Shown: positions 11,801-18,848, numbered from the stretch's first letter. The stretch: DNA of 64,000 bases from Paraflavitalea sp. CAU 1676 (GCF_029223285.1 NZ_JARHUJ010000012.1:295979-359978); one strand, 5' to 3'. Program-made: numbers and translations. Notes: a model not told the origin generated them from the letters alone.

Positions 11801-11884
11801 AACACCCTGCAAAACGGCAACTACAATGTGGTAGTAACCGCAGGCGACAACCGATCAACACAGAAGCTCATGATTCAGAAATAG
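5801..11884 (+). CDS. Giant secreted protein with thrombospondin type-3 repeats and T9SS sorting domain
   Basis: This is a very large (2027 aa) surface or secreted protein of unknown function. I chose the ATG at 5801; an in-frame TTG at 5780 would add seven residues. A basic stretch and hydrophobic segment (RRPVKKRAICLLLLVLLTG) near the N terminus should be the export signal. Residues ~45-515 form an unrecognised globular region. Residues ~520-1790 consist of dozens of DxDxDGxxD-type calcium-binding repeats (such as DSDNDGIPD and DTDGDGID). Residues ~1841-1945 are a fibronectin-like domain (PITLVNFKAQ, then YYRLKQVDNDGRFEYS). The last ~80 residues are a T9SS type A sorting domain (VAPNPARDYVTI ... 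KLMIQK). The repeats form a higher-order tandem array: DRDWRQA at 8645-8667 recurs as NRDWRQA at 9941-9963, exactly 1296 bp (432 codons) later. Adhesion or matrix roles are typical guesses for such proteins but are unproven. Confidence 0.9.
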   Translation: MLSALLLKPLLLTRRPVKKRAICLLLLVLLTGLAKMPVMATGTPQVMPNPANGAAILLAPATLSGPYRGAPAQNRIQFVINDNAGENFYFNVKAYDRTTPTANQVQVYYRILNSSNVQVVAPTPIATGAQISTYAQAVAGPNIAGTVPTGYAPITFDPAVNDTYYIEIYYSTDAGATANTQQTLLTLFDFTVATPAGVRRLGRIYSRGWSFITYNPTGNQGSINNAFEGDFYGYTNDSTVVKLDFLDFRPFGFTLYMNHYGAVNGTNWLLDRRSQNTGASAPSLPNGYPVFLAQPDATIFPTSTPATAPQFAGKIYGCAPNIYIPFRIDKPGDVVILLDLNGTAGYQAGTADRYLYFIDRPVGYNVGVWDGLNGLGAAVAGNVTINMTLSSRRGRVNIPLYDAELNPQGFNVSGVAPLATVPRLYFDDALLANTSPSTCVDATGDANNNNTGTGITNADVGLVPPARAWNGPGSGNAVPAPAAGGASTAITCDDFGNVRTLNTWFWAYEISSSIFVLAMPTCSGDGDAIPYTTDVDDDNDGVTDIVEGGGTDPFADADADGTPNLLDLTPGGTVPAFVDANSDGVNDNYDADLDGIVNSFDLDSDNDGIPDLIENGGVDTNGNGRVDGTADVDADGLIDTYDASQGGVILAPKNPDGDLVPNARDLDSDNDGIPDIVEAGGIDANNDGVVDTFVDSDGDGWANAYDPDDDNNGTNENPEQSLIITGADANADGLADSYTRGDFDADGKANPYDLDADGDGILDVREAGLPDADNNGIVDGTTGADGWSDTVDALISLALTNTDGLTNPNYLDIDSDNDGIVDNIEAQTTTPYIAPVAGDTDGDGISNAYDNLPAAFGGNSSNGLTPTNTDGADNPDYTDLDSDNDNKTDAIEGWDTNGNGVINGAEKTGGAADIDNDGLLDGYDANTAAVNPTNGTAPTSYPDVNNPGGDRDWRQAQNSDNDAIPDNVDIDDDNDGVPDTAESATGLDPLADQDSDGILNYLDPSQGGFNDSNGDGVDDQYDADLDGVINSRDLDSDNDGIPDIIEAGGIDTDGNGRVDVTTDTNGNGLMNPYDPANGGTTLANLDTDGDTIPNSLDLDSDNDGLPDIVEAGGADANNDGKVDGFTDADGDGYADAYDPDDNNDGTNEGAAQPLIVTSVDTNGDGKADSYTSGDYEGDGKANPYDLDTDGDGILDVREAGLPDTDNNGIVDGTLGADGWSDSVDALPSLSLIDTDSTGNPDFADIDADNDGIVDNIEGQPTSPYIAPAGADTDGDGIDNAYDNAPGAFGGTANNGITPTNTDGIDLADYRDLDADNDGKSDALEGWDTNGNGTIDGAEKTGGATDADGDGLLDGYDNNTAAVNPTNGTTPTSYPDVNNPGGNRDWRQAVDRDNDGVTDLVDVDDDNDGVPDTDESPVGLNPMADADSDGIPNYLDSSNGGYVDTNGDGIDDRYDTDLDGVINAFDLDSDNDGIADLVEAGGVDTNGDGRVDGAFADADGDGLATAYDANNGGVALSNFDSDGDLIPNALDTDSDNDGIPDVREAGGTDANNDGYIDGFADADGDGFSDAVDGDAGNDGTAENTAGALIITGTDTNGDGIPNSYPKANADANGLPNPYDLDADGDGIPDVEEAGITHNIGEAIATGTLNAKGWSSTVDALPTLTLPNTDTDIYPNYLDIDADNDGITDNVEGQLTNQYKLPTGTDTDGDGIDNEYDKDNNILFNYQGLIPVNFLGAVDVLPDYIDPDTDDDGVSDIIEGHDADLNQVADYTLTGIDTDGDGLDNAFDLDNTGPNVKNEGMNAVPMFGFDNPPANPPAPLGARGPLQENQAVDLDRSWRTINPALPITLVNFKAQKQGDSKVYLSWRAESQSNFKEFILERSTDGVRFSAVATIEGKEGLSADYSYLDDIGAQAASRLYYRLKQVDNDGRFEYSRILNVILNIAGITIRVAPNPARDYVTINITADRKLPVAIHVVDNLGRLLIIQRTSVDKGDNIIRLNNTNTLQNGNYNVVVTAGDNRSTQKLMIQK
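7366..11310 (+). repeat. Three ~1.3-kb coding super-repeats of TSP3 units
   Basis: Within the giant gene, a block of about 1296 bp occurs about three times: roughly 7366-8670, 8671-9966 and 9967-11310, the last more divergent. Landmarks that recur in order are DVDDDNDGV, DADLDGI.N..DLDSDNDGI, a D.DGDG...AYD segment, EGWDTNGNG.I.GAEKTGGA and NPTNGT.PTSYPDVNNPGG. The third copy lacks the EGWDTNGNG block and ends DLDRSWR instead of DRDWRQA. The pattern points to duplication of a long unit rather than of single TSP3 repeats. Confidence 0.8.
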
Positions 11885-11913
11885 CGTTTGGTTGACGAAC
11901 AGTAAGCAAAACA

Positions 11914-11942
11914 AAGGGGCTCCGCGTAGCGGAGCCCCTTCT
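11914..11942. terminator. Bidirectional terminator between convergent genes
   Basis: The arms AAGGGGCTCCGC and GCGGAGCCCCTT pair perfectly around a GTA loop. The element sits between the stop of the giant repeat gene (11884) and the stop of the convergent GH20 gene (11964). It could serve both strands, although the T-tracts are short. Confidence 0.75.
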
Positions 11943-11963
11943 GTATTTCCTATGGGAAAGAAA

Positions 11964-14351
11964 TTAATTGACTGAAATCTCATCCACAAACAACCAGGCC
12001 TTGCTGCCCGAACCGGGTTTGCCATCGGCAATAACACCATGGCTCTTTGCCACCACTTTTACAAAGCGGGCATCTTTGGCAGCAACAGGAACAGTAATAG
12101 AAGCCATGTTGCTTGCTTCTTTTACTACCTCGCTGGCTTTGCCGGCCGCTTCGAAAGTTTTACCATCTTTCGAAACCAGTACTTCCACATATTGCGGAGG
12201 ATACACCCAGCTCGGCTGCTGATCGAGGATATGCAGGTTCACCGAAGAAACCGGTTGCGCCTTACCCAGGTCGATCACCGCTTCCATATCTGGCCCCTGC
12301 CAGCCCAGCCACTCATCCGAGTTGATGCCAATGGCCGATTTTGCACCGTTTACCAGGCTGAACGTTCCACCATTGCCAGCACGATTCTCTGCTGTAGGCG
12401 TTGCGATAGTTACTTTCTTGCCGGTAGCTTTGTTGAAAGTGAACTTCTGCTCGAGGGCCACCCCTTCACCATGATGATAAAGCGGTACAGCTTTCCAATG
12501 TGAAGTGGAAGTCACTTTAACTTTGTTGGTGTTATCGTACTGTAATTCATTCGTTTTCCGGTACACGGTTGAATCCCTCAACATTCCTTTTGAACCATCA
12601 GGGTCTTTTTTAAAGTCGGGCAGATAGATAGTTACTTTCTTCAAGGTGTCATGGGGAAGCACCTTGATCATCTTTGTTGATGCATATTCGAAAAGAGATC
12701 CTTTTTCAGCCGCCCTGTTATTGATCTGCCAGATGACACCGTTGTTGTCAGGCGTTGGTAAGATCGATGCACTGGGCTGAAAGAAAGCTGAGCTCGAACT
12801 GGACCCCCAAAGTGTATAACGCTTGAACTGCGTTTGCAAACGCTTCTCGAAATCGTTCCAGTTGCGCTTTTCTTTCGGGCTCCACAATACTTCACTCAAC
12901 GCAGTAGCACGGGGGAATACCATGTACTCCACTTTGCTGGGATACTTCATGTATTCTGTCCACACATTGCCTTGCGCTCCCAATACATACTTACCTTCTT
13001 CTTCGGTAAGTTCTTTGGGGATCGGCTCATAACCATACACCTTCTGCAAAGGAATAAAGCCGCCAATGGTTACAGAATCTTCATTCTTGGTTTGAGAATA
13101 GTCGAGGTACACATAGGTAGTTGGCGTCATGATCACCTGGTGCTTTTGCTTGGCAGCTTCGATACCACCTTTCTCACCGCGCCAGCTCATCACCACCGCA
13201 TTGGGAGCCAGACCGCCTTCCAGGATCTCATCCCAGCCGATCAGGGTTTTGCCCTTGCCGTTGATGTACTTCTCCATCCGTTGTATGAAATAGCTTTGCA
13301 GCTCATGTTCGTCTTTCAGTCCCAGGTCCTTGATGCGCTGCTGACACTTGGGACATTTCTTCCAGCTCTCCTTGGGGCACTCATCCGCGCCGACGTGTAC
13401 ATATTTTGCCGGGAATAAGGGGATCACTTCATCCAGCACGTCCTGCAGGAAATTGAACACCGTATCATTGCCCGCGCAGAATACTTCATTGAAAACACCC
13501 CAGGTGCCCTGAACCTTGTAAGGACCGCCGGTGCAACCCAGGTGCGGGTAGGCCGTAAGCGCTGCAGAAGCGTGACCCGGCATTTCAATTTCGGGGATCA
13601 CGGTTACGTAGCGTTTAGCGGCGTAAGCAACGATCTCCTTTACTTCTTCCTGTGTATAGAACCCTCCGTAGCGGATATTGTCGTTGCCCGTACCGGGATA
13701 GCGGCCAATAATGGTGCCATTGCGCCAGCCACCCACTTCGGTCAGCTTGGGATACTTCTTGATCTCGATGCGCCAGCCCTGGTCTTCCGTCAGGTGCCAG
13801 TGGAAATAATTCATCTTGTGCAGCGCGATATAATCGATATACTTCTTGACAAAGCTGATGGGGAAGAAATGACGGCCCACATCCAGCATTAGGCCACGGT
13901 ATTGAAAACGTGGATAGTCCTTGATGTTGACATAGGGGATCTTCAGCGAAGCGGATTTCTCCACTGGCAGCAACTGCAGCAGCGTTTGCACGCCGTAGAA
14001 AGTGCCGTTCTCATTGTCGCCGGCAATATATACCTGGCCTTTCTTCACCTGCATCACATAGGCGCCGGGAATCGGATATTCCATCTTCTCGTAATTGAGG
14101 TGGATGCCGCCCGGGGTGCTCTTGTTGGTCACCTTGAGGGTAAAACCATATACCTGTTGCAGGTAGTCATTCAGGAAATTAGCAGAGTTCTCGAGCCCGG
14201 ATCCATCCAGTACGATCGGCGTGCTCTTCGTGATCACGAAAGAGCCGGCGATCTTGGGCTGAATGAGTTCCACAGGCTGCGGAATGATGTTTACCTGACT
14301 AAACAGCGTAGGACTGCTGCAAAGCAAGGCAAGAGTTAGTAGCTTTCGCAT
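11964..14351 (-). CDS. Beta-N-acetylhexosaminidase, glycoside hydrolase family 20
   Basis: This enzyme removes terminal beta-linked GlcNAc or GalNAc from glycans by substrate-assisted catalysis. The 795-residue precursor has a Sec signal (MRKLLTLALLCSSPTLFS). A GH20b N-terminal domain spans about 20-140 and a TIM-barrel catalytic domain about 145-495. The catalytic pair Asp324-Glu325 is visible in HVGADE, and the substrate-pocket text HWHLTEDQGWRIEIKKYPKL is also present. The C-terminal ~130 residues look like a discoidin (F5/8 type C) carbohydrate-binding module (ENRAGNGGTFSLVNGAKS onward). Secretion to the periplasm or surface is expected. A -7 box, a palindrome and a LacI-type operator lie in the 115 bp upstream, and the same operator precedes the glycan locus at 54-63 kb, so common control is likely. 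Confidence 0.95.
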   Translation of the reverse strand: MRKLLTLALLCSSPTLFSQVNIIPQPVELIQPKIAGSFVITKSTPIVLDGSGLENSANFLNDYLQQVYGFTLKVTNKSTPGGIHLNYEKMEYPIPGAYVMQVKKGQVYIAGDNENGTFYGVQTLLQLLPVEKSASLKIPYVNIKDYPRFQYRGLMLDVGRHFFPISFVKKYIDYIALHKMNYFHWHLTEDQGWRIEIKKYPKLTEVGGWRNGTIIGRYPGTGNDNIRYGGFYTQEEVKEIVAYAAKRYVTVIPEIEMPGHASAALTAYPHLGCTGGPYKVQGTWGVFNEVFCAGNDTVFNFLQDVLDEVIPLFPAKYVHVGADECPKESWKKCPKCQQRIKDLGLKDEHELQSYFIQRMEKYINGKGKTLIGWDEILEGGLAPNAVVMSWRGEKGGIEAAKQKHQVIMTPTTYVYLDYSQTKNEDSVTIGGFIPLQKVYGYEPIPKELTEEEGKYVLGAQGNVWTEYMKYPSKVEYMVFPRATALSEVLWSPKEKRNWNDFEKRLQTQFKRYTLWGSSSSSAFFQPSASILPTPDNNGVIWQINNRAAEKGSLFEYASTKMIKVLPHDTLKKVTIYLPDFKKDPDGSKGMLRDSTVYRKTNELQYDNTNKVKVTSTSHWKAVPLYHHGEGVALEQKFTFNKATGKKVTIATPTAENRAGNGGTFSLVNGAKSAIGINSDEWLGWQGPDMEAVIDLGKAQPVSSVNLHILDQQPSWVYPPQYVEVLVSKDGKTFEAAGKASEVVKEASNMASITVPVAAKDARFVKVVAKSHGVIADGKPGSGSKAWLFVDEISVN

Positions 14352-14386
14352 AGCGTTTCAATTTGTAAAGAGTGTTGTTAGGTGTT

Positions 14387-14394
14387 CAAATGTA
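14387..14394 (-). promoter_or_regulatory. Predicted -7 element (TACATTTG) of the GH20 promoter
   Basis: On the minus strand TACATTTG is an exact match to the Bacteroidota -7 consensus TAnnTTTG. It would place transcription start about 30 nt before the GH20 ATG. No clear TTG is found at the -33 position. A palindrome sits there instead, which suggests the promoter needs an activator or is blocked by a bound regulator. Confidence 0.5.
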
Positions 14395-14397
14395 ACC

Positions 14398-14413
14398 ATT
14401 CCCGACCGGGAAT
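14398..14413. promoter_or_regulatory. Palindrome ATTCCCG-AC-CGGGAAT beside the GH20 promoter
   Basis: Two perfect 7-nt arms flank a 2-nt spacer directly upstream of the predicted -7 box. This position overlaps the spacer and -33 region of the promoter, where a repressor or activator would act. It differs from the LacI-type site 30 bp further upstream. Confidence 0.4.
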
Positions 14414-14439
14414 ATTATCGTGAAAATCAATATTCTTGC

Positions 14440-14451
14440 GCAATCGGTTGC
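14440..14451. promoter_or_regulatory. LacI-type operator candidate upstream of GH20
   Basis: GCAATCGGTTGC is a near-palindrome with a central CG step, the hallmark of LacI-family operators. Its reverse complement matches 11 of 12 bases of the two sites before the GH2 gene at 55.4 kb. It lies 89 bp before the GH20 ATG. Confidence 0.5.
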
Positions 14452-14463
14452 TTGAGTAGTAAC

Positions 14464-14498
14464 GAAAACGGCTCCGGCAGCATGCTGCCGGAGCCGTT
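14464..14498 (-). terminator. Terminator of the CocE/NonD hydrolase gene
   Basis: A 14-bp perfect stem (AACGGCTCCGGCAG with CTGCCGGAGCCGTT) closes on a CATG loop. On the minus strand it is followed by TTTTCGTT. It lies 13 nt after the stop of the gene ending at 14511. Confidence 0.85.
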
Positions 14499-14510
14499 GA
14501 AAATCAATAA

Positions 14511-16421
14511 CTATTTACCCAGCACCGGCAATAATATACTGCTGCTGTTGGCGCCATCGTGGAAGATCCGGATGGTGGCCTTTTTGAAATCGCTGTCGTT
14601 CGCCTCGTAGATATTCACGAACTGCTGCGGGTTGCGGTCCACCAGCGGAAACCAGCTGCTCTGGATCTGGATCATCACCCGGTGGCCCTTTTGAAAGGTG
14701 TGCGCCACATCGGGAAGTTCGTATTTAACACGCTCTACTTTATTGGGCTTGAAAGCTTCGGGCTTCTCAAAACTATTGCGGAAACGGCCGCGCATCACCT
14801 CGCCACGAACCAGCATCTGGTAACCGCCCATAGGGTAATCACCACCGCCATTGCGGCCTACGGCCTGCGCAGCGCCGGGATAGGTGAAATTATCGGGAAA
14901 TACATCGATCAGCTTCACCACAAAATCGGCATCGGTGCCGGAAATGCTGGTGAGCAGGTCGGCAACGAGCGTACCACCGAGGGTAAGGTCTTCGGCCAGT
15001 ACATCTGTCTGGAAGGTGAGTACATCCGTTCTGCGTGCCGCAAAGCGCTGGTCGTCGGTCATGTACTCGCGGGTGCGGCCGAAGTGTACATCCTCCGTAT
15101 AAGGAACAGGCTTAGCCGGATCGCTGATGTATTCACTGAAGCTGTTCTTGCCGGCCGGCTTATCCCAACCCAGCCTGCCATCGGGCTGCAGGTAAAGCGC
15201 CTTGTCGGTTTTGCCCGCAGGAGGCCATTGCGGCAATTGTTTCCACTCATTGGCGCCGCTGAAGAAAACCGTCGCCTCTGCAAGTTTGGAAATGTCTCCC
15301 TTGCCCTTCAGGAAATAGTTGAAGAATGGCAGCTCGATATTGTTCTGGTACCAATGGGAAGTGTTGTCGCCAAAGCGAACATTGCCCAGCTTTGTGCCAT
15401 CCAGCGAAGACCATTGGCCATGAAACCAGGGGCCCATCACCAATTTATTGAAAGCCGTAGACGGATTCTTTTTCTCGATAGCCTCATATAAGCGCCAGGC
15501 GCCGAAACAATCTTCCGCGTCGAACAAGCCACCAACCGTCAGCATGGCCGGTTTGATATCGCCCACAAAGTTGCGGGGATTGCGCGCCTTCCACCAGTCG
15601 TCGAGGTTGGGGTGAGCATACAGGTCTTTCCAGAACTGCAAACTGTCGCCGGTCAGCTTCATGAAGTTCTTCAGCGCACCTACGCGCAGATAAGTTTCAT
15701 AGTTATCATTACGCGGCAACGTGAGGGCCGTTTGTGGACCTACCGTAGTGGGTTTGGGTCTTGGATAACCAAAGCCGCCTGCATAGAAAGAGAAGCCGTC
15801 CATGAGAAAGAGTGCTCCGTTGTGGTGGAAATCGTCGCCCATGAACCAGTCGGTTACCGGCGCCTGCGGACTCACCGCCTTCAAAGCCGGGTGTGCACTC
15901 AGCGCCGCCATGGTCGAGTAAAAGCCGGGATAGGAGATACCCATCACACCTACATGACCATTGTTGCCAGGCAGGTTTTTGACCAGCCAGTCGATGGCAT
16001 CATAGGTGTCGCTCGCTTCATCGATATCCTTACCTTGCTTATTGGGATTGAAGGGACGCACATCCACGAATTCGCCTTCGCTCATCCAGCGCCCGCGCAC
16101 ATCCTGTGTTACGAAGATGTATCGTTCACGGGCATAATGCCGGAAATGGCTGATCCACAAACGCGGTGCATAATTGCCCGCTCCATACGGCGCACAGGAG
16201 TAAGGCGTGCGCGTCATCAGGATGGGGTGTTTCTCCGTAGCGTCCTTGGGAACATATACCGAGGTGAACAATTTTACGCCATCGCGCATCGGGATATAGA
16301 ATTCCTGCTTGGTGTAGTTATCCCGCACCCAGGCCGAGTCCTGGGCGGTTTGAGGGCTCAATTGAGCCTGACTCCAAAAAATAATGAAGCAATTGGATAG
16401 GAAAAGGAATAGTTTTCTCAT
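14511..16421 (-). CDS. CocE/NonD-family (X-Pro dipeptidyl-peptidase S15-like) hydrolase
   Basis: This is an alpha/beta-hydrolase of the CocE/NonD group, which includes alpha-amino acid ester hydrolases, cocaine esterase and X-prolyl dipeptidyl peptidases. I start at the ATG at 16421, which gives a clean signal peptide (MRKLFLFLSNCFIIFWSQAQ). A longer frame would only add a non-signal extension. The precursor is 636 residues. The nucleophile is Ser163 in GISYPG, the catalytic histidine is probably in MGPWFHGQW, and the acid in LFDAEDCFG. The C-terminal ~230 residues are the jelly-roll domain of the family (TFQTDVLAEDLTLGG onward). The protein should be periplasmic or secreted. The exact substrate (peptide or ester) cannot be read from sequence. 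It is divergent from the SnoaL-like gene, with about 60 bp between the start codons. Confidence 0.88.
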   Translation of the reverse strand: MRKLFLFLSNCFIIFWSQAQLSPQTAQDSAWVRDNYTKQEFYIPMRDGVKLFTSVYVPKDATEKHPILMTRTPYSCAPYGAGNYAPRLWISHFRHYARERYIFVTQDVRGRWMSEGEFVDVRPFNPNKQGKDIDEASDTYDAIDWLVKNLPGNNGHVGVMGISYPGFYSTMAALSAHPALKAVSPQAPVTDWFMGDDFHHNGALFLMDGFSFYAGGFGYPRPKPTTVGPQTALTLPRNDNYETYLRVGALKNFMKLTGDSLQFWKDLYAHPNLDDWWKARNPRNFVGDIKPAMLTVGGLFDAEDCFGAWRLYEAIEKKNPSTAFNKLVMGPWFHGQWSSLDGTKLGNVRFGDNTSHWYQNNIELPFFNYFLKGKGDISKLAEATVFFSGANEWKQLPQWPPAGKTDKALYLQPDGRLGWDKPAGKNSFSEYISDPAKPVPYTEDVHFGRTREYMTDDQRFAARRTDVLTFQTDVLAEDLTLGGTLVADLLTSISGTDADFVVKLIDVFPDNFTYPGAAQAVGRNGGGDYPMGGYQMLVRGEVMRGRFRNSFEKPEAFKPNKVERVKYELPDVAHTFQKGHRVMIQIQSSWFPLVDRNPQQFVNIYEANDSDFKKATIRIFHDGANSSSILLPVLGK

Positions 16422-16481
16422 GGTAACCTTTAATTTTAAAGGTCGAATGTAACAAAAGTTGCACAACCGTAACAACCGCTT

Positions 16482-16958
16482 ATGCACCCACACCAACAAC
16501 TCATCGAAAAGTTCTATACCGCATTTGGCAAGCTGGATGCGCCCGGCATGTTATCGTGTTACCATGAGGAGGTCACGTTTTACGATCCTGTATTCGAGAA
16601 CCTGAATGCAGCAGCCGTAAGGGCCATGTGGACGATGCTCTGCAGGAACGCCAAAGATTTCTCGCTTCAATTCAAGAACGTGGAAGCAGGCAATGAATAT
16701 GGCAGCTGCGAGTGGATCGCCACCTATACCTTTTCCGCCACCGGCCGCACCGTCACCAACCACATCAAAGCACATTTCAAATTCCATGAAGGCCGCATCA
16801 TAGAACACATGGATGATTTTGACCTGTGGAAATGGAGCCGCCAGGCACTGGGTTTCAAGGGCCTCCTGTTGGGGTGGAGCGGCTTCGTGATCAACAAGGT
16901 GCGTAAAGGAGCAAAAGCCAACCTGAAAAAGTTCATGCAATCGGCCAGCAAGGTGTGA
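16482..16958 (+). CDS. SnoaL-like / NTF2-like fold protein
   Basis: This is a 158-residue protein of the NTF2-like superfamily, which forms a cone-shaped alpha+beta barrel used by ketosteroid isomerases, polyketide cyclases and many uncharacterised proteins. The typical layout is visible: an N-terminal helix with QLIEKFYTAFGKLDAPGMLSCY, the strand motif VTFYDPVF, and C-terminal strands RTVTNHIKAHFKFHEGRIIEHMDDFD. The last 45 residues are a basic tail (KVRKGAKANLKKFMQ) outside the fold. No signal peptide is seen, so it is cytoplasmic. Its start lies close to the divergent hydrolase gene. The function is unknown. Confidence 0.8.
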   Translation: MHPHQQLIEKFYTAFGKLDAPGMLSCYHEEVTFYDPVFENLNAAAVRAMWTMLCRNAKDFSLQFKNVEAGNEYGSCEWIATYTFSATGRTVTNHIKAHFKFHEGRIIEHMDDFDLWKWSRQALGFKGLLLGWSGFVINKVRKGAKANLKKFMQSASKV

Positions 16959-17051
16959 TCAAAGGGTGGGTGATATCGCCCGATTTCCTGATATTGCACC
17001 GTATACCAACCAACTGGTTACATTATACAAGAGATAAATCTGCCATTTGCT

Positions 17052-18077
17052 ATGTCTACGAGAAGAAAATTCATACGTTCATCGGTCATGGGGTCTGCCG
17101 CCGTCCTGGCAGGCCAATCGCTGCCGGCGATGGAGCCCGCACCGTTCTCTGTTACGAAAGACAATCCTATTGTAATATCCACCTGGGATTTTGGCAGAGC
17201 CGCCAATGCAGAGGCCTGGAAAATACTGGCTGCCGGTGGCCGCGCCCTCGATGCCGTGGAAGCCGGCGTAAAAGTGCCCGAAGCCGACGAAAGCAACCAG
17301 AGCGTAGGCTACGGTGGCTTGCCCGACAGAGATGGCCGCGTAACCCTCGACGCCTGCATCATGGATGAAAACTACAATTGCGGCGCCGTCATGTGCCTCG
17401 AGCATATCATCCATGCCATTTCTGTAGCGCGTTTGGTCATGGAGAAAACTCCGCACGTACAACTGGTGGGAGATGGCGCATTACAGTTTGCCCTCGCCAA
17501 TGGGTTTAAGAAAGAAAACCTGTTGACCCCTTCCTCCGAAAAGGCCTGGAAAGAATGGCTCAAGACCTCCAAATACGAGCCGGTCATGAATATCGAAAAC
17601 AAGTTGTACAATAAAGAGAACGATCCCATGCCCGGCGGTATCAACAACCACGATACCATTGGTATGGTGGCCATGGATGCCAAAGGACAACTTAGCGGCG
17701 CCTGCACCACGAGTGGCATGGCCTTCAAGATGCGCGGCAGGGTGGGGGATTCGCCCATCATCGGCGCAGGTCTGTACGTAGACAATGAAATTGGCGCTGC
17801 TACCTCTACCGGCGTTGGTGAAGAAGTGGTGCGCATCGTAGGTTCGCACCTTGTGGTGGAATTGATGCGCCAGGGCAACAAACCCGAAGCTGCTTGCAGA
17901 AAAGCGGTGGAGCGTATCATCAGCCGCAGTCCCGAAAAAGCAAAGAAAGTACAGGTGGGTTTTCTCGCCATCAATAAGAAAGGTGAGTTTGGCGCTTATG
18001 CGCTGCAGCCCGGTTTTACCTATGCCGTAAAAAGCGGTAAGGAAGAAAAGATCTATAAGGCAAAAAGCATTTATTAA
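17052..18077 (+). CDS. N4-(beta-N-acetylglucosaminyl)-L-asparaginase (glycosylasparaginase)
   Basis: This N-terminal-nucleophile amidohydrolase splits the GlcNAc-asparagine link left after N-glycan or glycoprotein breakdown. The precursor is 341 residues and must cleave itself before Thr202, seen in the conserved HDT(I)GMVA motif, to expose the catalytic threonine. Glycine-rich substrate loops (GRVGDSPIIGAGLYVDNEIGA) are in place. The N terminus has a twin-arginine-like start (STRRKFIRSSVMGSAAV), as in many periplasmic Bacteroidota relatives, so Tat export is likely. cutC follows after only 3 nt, so the two genes are co-transcribed. With the GH20 gene 3 kb away, the context is glycoprotein catabolism. 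Confidence 0.93.
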   Translation: MSTRRKFIRSSVMGSAAVLAGQSLPAMEPAPFSVTKDNPIVISTWDFGRAANAEAWKILAAGGRALDAVEAGVKVPEADESNQSVGYGGLPDRDGRVTLDACIMDENYNCGAVMCLEHIIHAISVARLVMEKTPHVQLVGDGALQFALANGFKKENLLTPSSEKAWKEWLKTSKYEPVMNIENKLYNKENDPMPGGINNHDTIGMVAMDAKGQLSGACTTSGMAFKMRGRVGDSPIIGAGLYVDNEIGAATSTGVGEEVVRIVGSHLVVELMRQGNKPEAACRKAVERIISRSPEKAKKVQVGFLAINKKGEFGAYALQPGFTYAVKSGKEEKIYKAKSIY

Positions 18078-18080
18078 GAT

Positions 18081-18824
18081 ATGGCAGAGAAAATAGTACT
18101 GGAAGTATGTGCATTCAATATACAATCCTGCATCGTGGCCGAGCAGGTAGGCGCGGCACGCGTAGAGCTCTGCGATAACCCGGTAGAAGGTGGAACCACA
18201 CCATCAGCAGGCACCATTCGCCGCACCCGCGAAAGGATCGGCATCGAATTGTATCCCATCGTGCGGCCGCGCGCCGGCAATTTCTGGTACGATGAAGATG
18301 AGTTTGAGATCATCAAAAGAGATATCCTGCTTTGTAAGGAGCTGGGCTGCGATGGCGTATCGACCGGCGTGCATTTGCAAAGTGGAGAGATCGATATCGA
18401 ACGCCTCAAGCGTATCGTGGAATGGGCCTATCCCATGGGCGTCACCTGTCACCGCGTGTTCGACCGCACCCCCGATCCTTTCAAGTCGCTCGAAGAGATC
18501 ATCGATTGCGGTTGCGAAAGGATACTCACCAGCGGACAAGCCAGCGGCGCACCGGAAGGAACAGCTATGCTCGCGAAGCTGGTGCAGCAGGCCAATGGCC
18601 GCATCATCATCATGCCCGGTGCCGGCGTACGCTCTACTAATATTGAACAACTCATCAAAGAAACCGGAGCGGCCGAATACCATACATCGGCGCGCATCAA
18701 TGTGCCCGATGGAGTTACTTATAAGAACCCCGCTGTATTGGATTACGGCAATGTAGTGATCGCAAATGCCGACGAGTTGAAGCAGTTGCTGGCAAATGCG
18801 CAGCAGGCAGTTGGCGGCATGTAA
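18081..18824 (+). CDS. cutC: CutC-family TIM-barrel protein
   Basis: The 247-residue protein belongs to the CutC family, named from an E. coli copper-sensitivity locus although its biochemical function is unsettled. Family marks are the N-terminal LEVCAFNIQSCIVAEQVGAARVELCDN, the GGTTPSAGTIR loop, IVRPRAGNFWYDEDEF, and the C-terminal GRIIIMPGAGVRSTNIEQL and EYHTSAR. Its start lies 3 nt after the glycosylasparaginase stop and it is followed by a terminator, so the two genes form a closed operon. This pairing suggests a role in sugar or glycopeptide metabolism rather than copper handling, but that is inference. Confidence 0.92.
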   Translation: MAEKIVLEVCAFNIQSCIVAEQVGAARVELCDNPVEGGTTPSAGTIRRTRERIGIELYPIVRPRAGNFWYDEDEFEIIKRDILLCKELGCDGVSTGVHLQSGEIDIERLKRIVEWAYPMGVTCHRVFDRTPDPFKSLEEIIDCGCERILTSGQASGAPEGTAMLAKLVQQANGRIIIMPGAGVRSTNIEQLIKETGAAEYHTSARINVPDGVTYKNPAVLDYGNVVIANADELKQLLANAQQAVGGM

Positions 18825-18848
18825 GAGAAAACGCATTCAGGAATAAAG

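Noticed and set aside
16461..16473. GCACAACCGTAAC between the divergent CocE-type and SnoaL-like genes as a LacI-type site
   Set aside because: Only the left half matches; the right half lacks GGTTGC and the distance to the start codon is different.
17004..17022. CAACTGGTTA upstream of the glycosylasparaginase as another LacI-type site
   Set aside because: The central CG step is missing and it lies much closer to the start codon than the other sites.
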